A stretch of 57,869 bases of DNA, taken from the NCBI GenBank assembly GCA_030684355.1, contig JAUXTN010000190.1, positions 1 to 57,869 of the forward strand. The letters are read 5' to 3'. The position numbers were made by a program, and so were the translations under genes. Numbering within the stretch: the stretch's first letter is position 1; the number at the start of each line of letters is the position of its first letter. Below, piece by piece: positions 28,913 through 36,179 of this stretch. This DNA comes from Pseudomonadota bacterium. GTDB taxonomy: Bacteria > Myxococcota_A > UBA796 > SXON01. The notes beneath the pieces are model-generated. The model saw only the letters and a program-made list of their open reading frames with translations, was not told the origin of the DNA and made no database searches.

Positions 28913-30421
28913 ATGAAGGAAACGCTCACCGTCAGCATCGGGACCGGGCTCGGCGTCTCCCAGCTCGACCGCACCCGCACCGTGACCGCCTTCGTGCTCC
29001 TCTGGAGCCGGGACGAGCCCGATCGCGTGGGCGAGGTCGCGCTCGTGCCCGGCGGCCACCCGGGGGTGGCGGTGCTGCTCGGCCGGGCGGAGGCCTCGCC
29101 GGAGGATGCGCTCCCGCGCGCGGAGTGGATCCGCCAGCGTCCCGGGCGCGTCACGCCCACGGGGGCCCTGCGCTCCCCGCGCATCTCCCGCGACCAGCTC
29201 CGCATCGAGGCCGCCGCGCACGACGTGCTCCGCGTCGTCAACGTCGGCCGCTGCCCGCTCCTGCACAACGGCCAGCTCGCGACCGACTGCAACGTGCAGC
29301 CGGGCGACATCCTGGAGCTCCGGGGGCAGGTCCTGCTCCTGTGCACGAACCGCCCGCTCTCGCTGCCCGCGTTCGCGCCCGTGAGCAACCCGCCGCCCCT
29401 CCACCCCTTCGGCGCCTCCGATGCCCACGGCATCGTGGGCGAGAGCGCCGCCGCGTGGGAGCTGCGCGAGCGCGTCCACTTCGTGGCGCCCCGCTCCGCG
29501 CACGTGATGGTCCGCGGCCCCAGCGGCACGGGCAAGGAGCTCGTCGCGCAGGCGATCCACGCGCTCTCGTCGCGCGGCCGCCGTCCGATGATCTCGCGCA
29601 ACGCCGCGACGTTCCCCGAGTCCCTCATCGACGCCGAGCTCTTCGGCAACGCCAAGAACTACCCCAACCCCGGCATGGCCGAGCGCCCCGGCATCATCGG
29701 GGATGCCGACGGGTCCTCGCTGTTCCTCGACGAGTTCGGCGAGCTCCCGTCCGCCATGCAGGCGCACCTCCTGCGCGTGCTCGACAGCGGCGAGTTCCAG
29801 CGCCTCGGCGAGTCGCGCCCCCGCCGCGCCGACTTCCGCCTCATCGCCGCCACCAACCGCCCGGACAGCTACCTGAAGGAGGACGTCCTCGCGCGCCTCC
29901 GCATCCGGGTCGAGGTGCCGGACCTCAACGAGCGTCGGGAGGACATCCCGCTCGTCGCCCGCCACGTGCTGCGCCGCATCGCGAAGAACGACGCCGAGCT
30001 CGCGGCCCGCTACTTCCCCGACGGGGACCCCACGGGCGAGCCCCGCATCTCGCCCGCGCTCGTCGGCGCGCTCGTCCAGCGTCGGTACACGACCCACGTT
30101 CGCGAGCTCGAGGGCCTGCTGTGGCAGGCGATGTCCGAGGGCCGCGGGGATCTGCTCGACGTGTGGGACGGCTTCCCGCCCGCGCCCACCCCCGAGGCCG
30201 TGGCCGCCGCCGAGGCCGCCGCGGGGCCGACCACCCCCGGCGTCGATCCGATGAGCATCCCCATCGAGGTCATCCGAGAGTGCCTGGAGCGCCACGAGGG
30301 GCGCCAGGAGCCCGTCTGGCGCGAGCTCGGCTTGTCGAGCCGCCACGTCCTCACCCGGCTCGTGCGGCGCTACGGCCTGACCGTGCGCGGTCGCAGCGGC
30401 GGGGACGACGGCGACGAGTAG
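28913..30421 (+). CDS. FHA - AAA+ regulator resembling sigma-54 activators, GAFTGA lost
   Basis: A 502-residue protein. An FHA-like domain (residues about 50-145, SPRISRDQLRIEA and GDILEL) precedes an AAA+ core with Walker A GPSGTGKE (202-209), Walker B SLFLDEFGELP (269-279), the sensor AATNRPD and RYTTHVRELEGLLWQA. A Fis-like helix-turn-helix ends the protein (VWRELGLSSRHVLTRLVRRY). Where true enhancer-binding proteins have GAFTGA, this one reads GNAKNYPNPGMAERPG, so the sigma-54-contacting loop is replaced. It lies directly downstream of the kinase-ATPase gene. It probably acts in phospho-signalling and DNA binding without classic sigma-54 activation. Confidence 0.93.
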   Translation: MKETLTVSIGTGLGVSQLDRTRTVTAFVLLWSRDEPDRVGEVALVPGGHPGVAVLLGRAEASPEDALPRAEWIRQRPGRVTPTGALRSPRISRDQLRIEAAAHDVLRVVNVGRCPLLHNGQLATDCNVQPGDILELRGQVLLLCTNRPLSLPAFAPVSNPPPLHPFGASDAHGIVGESAAAWELRERVHFVAPRSAHVMVRGPSGTGKELVAQAIHALSSRGRRPMISRNAATFPESLIDAELFGNAKNYPNPGMAERPGIIGDADGSSLFLDEFGELPSAMQAHLLRVLDSGEFQRLGESRPRRADFRLIAATNRPDSYLKEDVLARLRIRVEVPDLNERREDIPLVARHVLRRIAKNDAELAARYFPDGDPTGEPRISPALVGALVQRRYTTHVRELEGLLWQAMSEGRGDLLDVWDGFPPAPTPEAVAAAEAAAGPTTPGVDPMSIPIEVIRECLERHEGRQEPVWRELGLSSRHVLTRLVRRYGLTVRGRSGGDDGDE

Positions 30422-30433
30422 GTTGGGGCCCGC

Positions 30434-30973
30434 ATGATCGCCGAGCCCCTCTCGCTCCCGGACGTGGTGCGCCTCACGCTGACGCGCCACGAGGACACCC
30501 GGGGCAGCTTCACCGAGACCTGGAGCGAACGCGCCCTCGCTTCCGTCGGCATCGCCAGAGCGTTCGTACAGGACAACGAGTCAGTGTCCGAGCGCGGCGT
30601 GCTGCGTGGGATGCACCTCCAGTCCCCGTCCGAGCAGGGAAAGCTCGTGCGCGTGGTCCTCGGCGAGGTCTACGACGTCGCGGTCGATCTCCGGGCCGGC
30701 TCGCCGTCGTTCGGTCGGTGGGTGGGGGTCGCGTTGTCGGACGCCCGCGCCGAGGCGCTCTGGATTCCGGCGGGGTTCGCGCACGGTTTCCTGACCCTCT
30801 CGCCGCGCTCCATCGTCGCCTACAAGGTCGATGCCCCCTATGTCCCCGCGGACGAGCGGGTGTTGGCATGGGACGACCCCGATGTCGCGATCGCGTGGCC
30901 GTTGGCCGACGGCGAGCGGCCCCTCCTCTCCGACCGCGACGCGCGCGGGGAAGGGGTCAGCCGGTTTCGGTGA
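30434..30973 (+). CDS. rmlC: dTDP-4-dehydrorhamnose 3,5-epimerase
   Basis: A 179-residue cupin epimerase. RGSFTETW, QDNESVSERGVLRGMHLQ (catalytic His61), GEVYDVAVDLR (Asp85), LWIPAGFAHGFL and AYKVDAPY (Tyr pair) are the RmlC signature set. It converts dTDP-4-keto-6-deoxy-glucose to dTDP-4-keto-rhamnose for O-antigen or surface glycan synthesis. The other rhamnose genes (rmlA, B, D) are not in the window. It starts 12 bp after the AAA+ regulator, so it may share its transcript. Confidence 0.93.
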   Translation: MIAEPLSLPDVVRLTLTRHEDTRGSFTETWSERALASVGIARAFVQDNESVSERGVLRGMHLQSPSEQGKLVRVVLGEVYDVAVDLRAGSPSFGRWVGVALSDARAEALWIPAGFAHGFLTLSPRSIVAYKVDAPYVPADERVLAWDDPDVAIAWPLADGERPLLSDRDARGEGVSRFR

Positions 30974-31000
30974 GGGGTGACACGCTTGGGTGACAAGCGG

Positions 31001-31447
31001 TCACCGCACCACCCCGGCCTGGACCGCGCGGATGAAGGCCTCGGGATCCGCCGGCGAGAGGAACACCGGCCCGCGGTCGGTGCCGACGACGACGGTGTCG
31101 TGGGCCCGCGACATGAACGCGCGGACGACCCTTCCCTCCGGGTCGAGGAACCACCCGGTGTGGCCGAAGAAGCCGGAGGAGCCGAAGAGCCGCATGTGGG
31201 GGGGCGTCGCGGGGAACTCGACGGTCCCGTCGAGCCGGAGCGTGTGGGTGGCGCCGAGGCGCGCGTGCACGATGAGGTGCCCGTGGTGCACCTCGTAGGC
31301 GAGCGGGCTCTGGCGCACCGCCCAGACGAACACGGGCAGGATCGCCAGGCCGCCCAGCCCCAGCATCCACCCGTTCTCCGGCGAGATCAGCGCCACCGTG
31401 ACGAGCGCGAGCGGGGCCAGGGAAACGAACGTCGTCGACGCCTTCAT
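31001..31447 (-). CDS. Membrane protein with PH-like domain
   Basis: A 148-residue protein with two hydrophobic segments (STTFVSLAPLALVTVALIS; WMLGLGGLAILPVFVWAV) followed by a beta-sheet domain (YEVHHGHLIVHARLGATHTL ... AFMSRAHDTVVVGTDRGPVF ... SPADPEAFIRAVQAG). This is the bacterial PH/PhdYeFM-like membrane-tethered layout of small bPH proteins. ATG 31447 is preferred because earlier in-frame starts add a non-hydrophobic, arginine-rich stretch. It is convergent with rmlC (28-bp gap). The function is unknown. Confidence 0.75.
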   Translation of the reverse strand: MKASTTFVSLAPLALVTVALISPENGWMLGLGGLAILPVFVWAVRQSPLAYEVHHGHLIVHARLGATHTLRLDGTVEFPATPPHMRLFGSSGFFGHTGWFLDPEGRVVRAFMSRAHDTVVVGTDRGPVFLSPADPEAFIRAVQAGVVR

Positions 31448-31603
31448 GCTCGTCGAGAGCCGGGGGGCGGGGAAGATCACCCCGCGACCCTCGCGATGCG
31501 CGGTTCCAGGCGATGGTCGTCGGCCATGCTGGCACGGTAGGCACGCGCGGAGCGGCGGACCACCCGCACCGCTTCTACGACGGGGAGCGGCTACGCTGAA
31601 CCC

Positions 31604-33535
31604 ATGTTGCTCATCCTGCTGGCCTGTAGCGAGAAGACCCCCGGCACCACCCCCGATCCCTGGCCCGAGCCCGAGGAGGGGCCGGGGGCGCTCGTCTACA
31701 CCGAGGCCACGGAGGCGTGGGGGCTCGGCGCGGTCAACGGGGCGCAGCTCCAGGCGGTCGACCTCGATGGCGACGGCTACGCCGACCTCGTGGTGAACGA
31801 CAACAGCGGCATCGACGACTTCGAGGCCTCCGCGGGCGGCACGGGCGGGCGCTACCATTGGACCCTCATGAACCGCCCGGACGGCGCCGGCGGGCGCGTG
31901 TTCCTGGACGAGACGGAGGCGTCCGGGCTCTTCGCGCGGCGGGAGGGCGCGGGCGGGCGCCCCAGCGTGGACCACATCTTCGCGGACGTGAACGGCGACG
32001 GCTTCATCGATGCCTTCGCGGGCGTGTTCAACGACCCCCACACCGACCCCGCGGTGCACTACACGGACACCTCCGAGGTGCTGCTCAACGACGGCGACGG
32101 GCACTTCACGTTCGCGCCGGCGTCCCCCGACCTCCAGGTCGACTTCCCGATGAGCGGGGTCACCTTCACCGACTACGACGGCGACGGGGTCGTCGACCTG
32201 TTCATCGCGCTCTGGTACGCGAACGCGGACATCTACGGGAACGGCTCCTGGCTCAACTGGCTCTACGGCGCGAACGACCGGCTCCTGCGGGGCAACGGGG
32301 ACGGCACCTTCACCGATGTCACCGCCGCGGCCGGGTTGGAGCTCAACGAGGCCACCAACGACCGGGCGCTCGACAAGGTGTTGGACGGGAGTCACGCCCG
32401 CCCGTCGATGGGCGCCACCGCCTGCGACCTCGACGGGGACACGCTCCCCGAGCTCCTGGTGATGGCGTACGGGCGCCAGTGGAACCTCCAGTGGCAGAAC
32501 CAGGGCGATGGCACGTTCGTCGAGGTGGGCGGGGCGAGCGGGTACGCCGGCGACGACGACATCGACTACACCGACAACTGGTACTACCAATGCACGTGCT
32601 GGGTGGACGGCTCGTGCGACGCCCCGACGGACCCCGACTTTCCCTACAGCGAACGCCAGTGTGAGCAGGTCGCGGGCGGCGGGTATTGGAACCCGGGGTG
32701 GGACGACCAGCCCGCCAACCTCAACGGGAACACGTTCAACACCGCGTGCGCCGACGTGGACAACGACGGCGACCTCGACCTCTGGTCCGGCGAGATCACC
32801 CACCAGTGGGCCGGCGGCTCCTCCGATCTCTCGGGCCTCCTGCTGAACGAGGGGGATGGCACGTTCACCCGCCCCGATCTCGACACGCTCGGCCTCCTGC
32901 GCACGCCCGTGCCCGACCCGTCGACCCGCTCGTGGGACTACGGCGACCAGAAGTCCGCCGTCGCCGACCTGGACCTCGACGGGCGGAAGGATCTCCTCCT
33001 CCCGAGCGGGGCCGCCTACTTCGGCAACGTGTTGTACGCGTGGCGGCAGTGGGACGACCTCCGCTTCACCGAGATCGAGGCCGACGTGGGCCTCGCGGTC
33101 CCCACCGCGCACGGCGTCGCCCTCGCCGACTTCGACCGCGACGGGGATCTCGACCTCGTCGCCGCCTCGCTCAGCGAGGTGCTCGAGGGCACGACCTCGG
33201 ACCACCGCCTCTACTTCTACGAGAACGGGCTCGCCGAGCGCCACTTCCTGCGCGTGCGGTTGGACACGTGGGATTCCAACTCGGTCGGGGTCGGATCGCG
33301 GGTCACGGTGACAGCGGGCGGGCGCACGCAGACCCAGGAGGTGAGCGGCGGCTACGGCCAGCACGGCATGCAGATGGAGCCGGTGCTGACCTTCGGGTTG
33401 GGCCTCGGCGCGGAGGTCGAGTCCGTCGAGGTGACCTGGCCGGGCGGGGACACGGACCGCTGCACCGACGTGCCGGCGGACACCCAGGTCCTCATCGCCC
33501 CGGGCTGCGCGATGTCGGAGGAGCCGCCGCGCTGA
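31604..33535 (+). CDS. FG-GAP/CRTAC1-type lipoprotein with ASPIC/UnbV domain
   Basis: A 643-residue lipoprotein (MLLILLACSEKTPG, lipidated Cys8). Calcium-binding FG-GAP/VCBS-type repeats run through the body (VDLDGDGYADLVV, ADVNGDGFIDAFA, TDYDGDGVVDLFI, ADVDNDGDLDLW, ADLDLDGRKDLLL, ADFDRDGDLDLVA), probably a seven-bladed propeller. A Cys-rich insert (YYQCTCWVDGSCD) interrupts it. The end is an ASPIC/UnbV domain (VGVGSRVTVTAGGRTQTQEV ... GYGQHGMQMEP). It is a surface lipoprotein, probably binding ligand or structural polymers. It is convergent with the muramidase gene, whose stop abuts it at 33536. Confidence 0.93.
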   Translation: MLLILLACSEKTPGTTPDPWPEPEEGPGALVYTEATEAWGLGAVNGAQLQAVDLDGDGYADLVVNDNSGIDDFEASAGGTGGRYHWTLMNRPDGAGGRVFLDETEASGLFARREGAGGRPSVDHIFADVNGDGFIDAFAGVFNDPHTDPAVHYTDTSEVLLNDGDGHFTFAPASPDLQVDFPMSGVTFTDYDGDGVVDLFIALWYANADIYGNGSWLNWLYGANDRLLRGNGDGTFTDVTAAAGLELNEATNDRALDKVLDGSHARPSMGATACDLDGDTLPELLVMAYGRQWNLQWQNQGDGTFVEVGGASGYAGDDDIDYTDNWYYQCTCWVDGSCDAPTDPDFPYSERQCEQVAGGGYWNPGWDDQPANLNGNTFNTACADVDNDGDLDLWSGEITHQWAGGSSDLSGLLLNEGDGTFTRPDLDTLGLLRTPVPDPSTRSWDYGDQKSAVADLDLDGRKDLLLPSGAAYFGNVLYAWRQWDDLRFTEIEADVGLAVPTAHGVALADFDRDGDLDLVAASLSEVLEGTTSDHRLYFYENGLAERHFLRVRLDTWDSNSVGVGSRVTVTAGGRTQTQEVSGGYGQHGMQMEPVLTFGLGLGAEVESVEVTWPGGDTDRCTDVPADTQVLIAPGCAMSEEPPR

Positions 33536-34489
33536 CTACGGCGCCTGCTCCTCCTCGGCCTTCTTCACCGGCCGCCCGTCCAACCCCAGGTTCGGGTTCC
33601 CGACCTGCTCGAACGGCGCCGCGAAGGTGTAGAGCAGGTTGCTCTGCGCCTGGAGCTCCTCGGCGCCCTGGGTGGCGTAGGCGGCGCGGCGGGCAAAGCG
33701 GTCGGGCGGCACGTTGGCCCACTGGTCGCGGTCGTTCATGACCGTCGCGAGGCCGGCGACATCGTTGTCGGCGGAGAGCTCCTGCACGCGCTTGCGAGAG
33801 GAGGTCGTGTAGTCGCCGCGGTAGCGCAAGTCGACCAGGGTGTCCCGCACGGTGGGGTCGGCCTTCTTCAGGTCGACGTCGCCGTAGGCGGCCTGGGTGT
33901 CCGGCTTGTCGGAGATGCGCTGCACGTCGGCGGACATCTCCCCGTAGGTCGTCTCGAAGAGCTTCTTCTGCTGCTCGGGGCTCACCTCGGCGAGCGCGTC
34001 CTTGTTCGCCGCGAGCCAGGTGGCGGCGCTCTCGCCCTTCTTGCCGGCGGCCTGCGCGTAGGCCTCGGCCTGGGCGGGGTCGATCCCCGCCGCGACGAAG
34101 TCGGCGACGGTCTTCTCGTGGCTGTGCTGCCCCACGTCGTACCCGCGCCCGATGGTGACCCCGGAGGCGCCCGGCGGGCGATGGGCGGTGCGCGAGTGGT
34201 AGCGGCCACCCTCGGTGCCCTCGGCGTCGAAGGTGAGCTGGCCGCGCGAGACATTGTAGTTCTCGCCCTGGTCCTTCGTGCCGAACTGCCGGTCGTACGT
34301 GCCCTGGTGCTGCTGGGCCACCCAGTCGCGGACCATCGAGTTCCCGCCGCCGCCGGACTTCTGCATGCCCATCAGCGAGGGGCGCATGACCGGGTCGAGG
34401 AGGCTCGGTTCGCGGGTGGACTCCTGCGCGGCGGTGGCCTGCGGGGTGGCTTTCGGCGCGGGGGTGGGGGTCTTCTTGGAGGTGCCCAT
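33536..34489 (-). CDS. Pesticin-like lysozyme-fold protein
   Basis: A 317-residue protein whose residues about 85-290 match the pesticin/T4-lysozyme-like muramidase fold. Glu90 (FDAEGTEGG), Thr112 and Asp118 (VTIGRGYD) fit the spacing of the pesticin triad (22 and 6 residues apart). Such enzymes cleave peptidoglycan glycan strands. The N-terminal 45 residues are Pro/Ala/Thr-rich and flexible, with no signal peptide or membrane segment, so export would need a non-Sec route. The activity is inferred from the motif only. ATG 34489 has 61 bp before the divergent polX-like gene. Confidence 0.75.
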   Translation of the reverse strand: MGTSKKTPTPAPKATPQATAAQESTREPSLLDPVMRPSLMGMQKSGGGGNSMVRDWVAQQHQGTYDRQFGTKDQGENYNVSRGQLTFDAEGTEGGRYHSRTAHRPPGASGVTIGRGYDVGQHSHEKTVADFVAAGIDPAQAEAYAQAAGKKGESAATWLAANKDALAEVSPEQQKKLFETTYGEMSADVQRISDKPDTQAAYGDVDLKKADPTVRDTLVDLRYRGDYTTSSRKRVQELSADNDVAGLATVMNDRDQWANVPPDRFARRAAYATQGAEELQAQSNLLYTFAAPFEQVGNPNLGLDGRPVKKAEEEQAP

Positions 34490-34550
34490 TCCGGGAGATT
34501 ATCACAGGCCAACGGCGGCTCGACGGGCTTCGCGGCGCCTATGTTCGGGG

Positions 34551-36170
34551 ATGGCCGATCGCCTCGCCATCGCCGCCCTGCTCGACGAGATCGCGGTCCG
34601 GCTCCAGGCGACGGGCGAGAATCCGTTCCGCGCGCGAGCCTACGCGAAGGGCGCCGCTGCCGTGCGCGGGCTCGACGAGGACACCTTCTCCGCGCGGCTC
34701 GGCGCCGGGGCGCTGGAGCGGACCCCGGGCATCGGGGGCGCGCTCGCGGCCGTCGTCACGGACCTCGCGGCCGGCCGCCGTTCCGACCTCCTCGAGACGC
34801 TCCGCACCACCACGCCGGCGCCGGCGCTGCTGGCCTTCCTGACCCCACGGCAGGCCCAGGCGGTCACGGCGGCAGGCATCGGCACGGTCGAGCGCCTGCG
34901 CGAGGCGGTCGCGTCGGGGCGGCTCGCGACGATCAAGGGGTTCGGGCCGGTCACGGCGCGGCGGGTGGGCGAGGCCCTGGCGCACGCGGAGGCGCGGCAG
35001 CGGCGGGTGCTGCTCGTCGATGCACGTCCCGACGCGGAGTCGCTCGCGGCGTGGACCGGGGGCACCGTCGCGGGGGCCGTGCGCCGCTGGCAGGAGACCG
35101 TCGACGTGCTCCGCGTCGTGGTCGTGGGCGGGGACGCCGAGATCGCCCGGGCCGCGGCGTGGCCCCCGCTGCTGGGCCCCGCCGTCGAGCCGCGGCGGGT
35201 GCGCGGCCACCTCGCCAGCGGCCTCCCGGTGGAGGTCTACGTGGTGCCGCCGGCGCAGTACGCCCGCGTGCTCCTGCTCGCGACGGGCTCCGACGCGCAC
35301 GTCCGCGCCCTCGGGGACGTGCCCGACGGCCCCGACGAGGCAGCCATCTACGCGGCGATGGGGATGGCGTACGTCCCGCCGGAGCTGCGCGAGGACGCCG
35401 GGGAGATCGAGGCCGCGCAGGACGGCACGCTGCCGACCGACCTCGTGACCCTCGCGGACGTGCGCGGCCTCGTGCACTGCCACAGCACCTGGTCCGACGG
35501 GCGGGACTCCATCGCCGATCTCGCGCGCGGCGCCGAGGCCCGCGGGATGGCCTACCTCACGATCACGGACCACTCGCCGGCCGCCCACTACGCCGGGGGC
35601 GTCACGCTGGAGCGGATGGTGGGCCAGTGGGCGGAGATCGACGCGGTGCAGCGCGCCACTCCGGTGCGGCTCCTGCGCGGCACCGAGTCGGACATCCTCC
35701 CCGACGGCGCGCTCGACTACCCGGACGACGTGCTCGCGCGGCTCGAGGTGGTCATCGCGAGCATCCACACCCGCGGAAAGCTCGACCGCGCCGCGATGAC
35801 CGCGCGGGTCGAGCGCGCGCTGCGGCACCCCGTCCACAAGATCTGGGGGCACGCGCTGGGGCGCCTCGTCGATCGCCGCGACCCCATCGACGTGGACGTG
35901 CCGCGCCTGCTCGACGCCGTGGCCCAGAGTCGCGCCACCATCGAGATCAACGGCGATCCCTACCGCCTCGATCTGCCCCCGGACTGGATCCGCGAGGCGC
36001 GGCGGCGCGGGGCCGGCCGCTTCGTCATCTCGGTCGACGCCCACTCCGTCGGCGGCTTCGACCACCTCGCGTACGGCGTCGCGATGGCGCGGCGCGGGTG
36101 GGTGCGCCGCGGAGAGGTGCTCAACACGCGGGACGCGGGGGAGTTCGCGGCGGCCGTCCGCCCCGGATAG
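34551..36170 (+). CDS. PolX-like protein: degenerate polymerase palm plus intact PHP domain
   Basis: A 539-residue protein. The HhH region is recognisable (NPFRARAYAKGA; LERTPGIGGALAAVV; LATIKGFGPVTARRV). The palm reads VAGAVRRWQETVDVLRVVVV, where family X polymerases have GDxDxL. Neither of the two catalytic aspartates is present, and the third is replaced (VEVYVV for VDLRVV). The C-terminal PHP domain is intact: VHCHSTWSDG (His309, His311), ITDHSPA, TESDIL, ASIHT, KIWGHALGR, EINGDPYRLD and SVDAHSVGG. Expected activities are PHP exonuclease or phosphoesterase, not synthesis. ATG 34551 is taken as the start. It precedes polA by 9 bp. Confidence 0.9.
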   Translation: MADRLAIAALLDEIAVRLQATGENPFRARAYAKGAAAVRGLDEDTFSARLGAGALERTPGIGGALAAVVTDLAAGRRSDLLETLRTTTPAPALLAFLTPRQAQAVTAAGIGTVERLREAVASGRLATIKGFGPVTARRVGEALAHAEARQRRVLLVDARPDAESLAAWTGGTVAGAVRRWQETVDVLRVVVVGGDAEIARAAAWPPLLGPAVEPRRVRGHLASGLPVEVYVVPPAQYARVLLLATGSDAHVRALGDVPDGPDEAAIYAAMGMAYVPPELREDAGEIEAAQDGTLPTDLVTLADVRGLVHCHSTWSDGRDSIADLARGAEARGMAYLTITDHSPAAHYAGGVTLERMVGQWAEIDAVQRATPVRLLRGTESDILPDGALDYPDDVLARLEVVIASIHTRGKLDRAAMTARVERALRHPVHKIWGHALGRLVDRRDPIDVDVPRLLDAVAQSRATIEINGDPYRLDLPPDWIREARRRGAGRFVISVDAHSVGGFDHLAYGVAMARRGWVRRGEVLNTRDAGEFAAAVRPG

Positions 36171-36179
36171 CGAGGCTTC

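Noticed and set aside
31528..31545. Second sigma-54 promoter (TGGCACGGTAGGCACG)
   Set aside because: The -24 half is good but the TTGC at -12 is missing.
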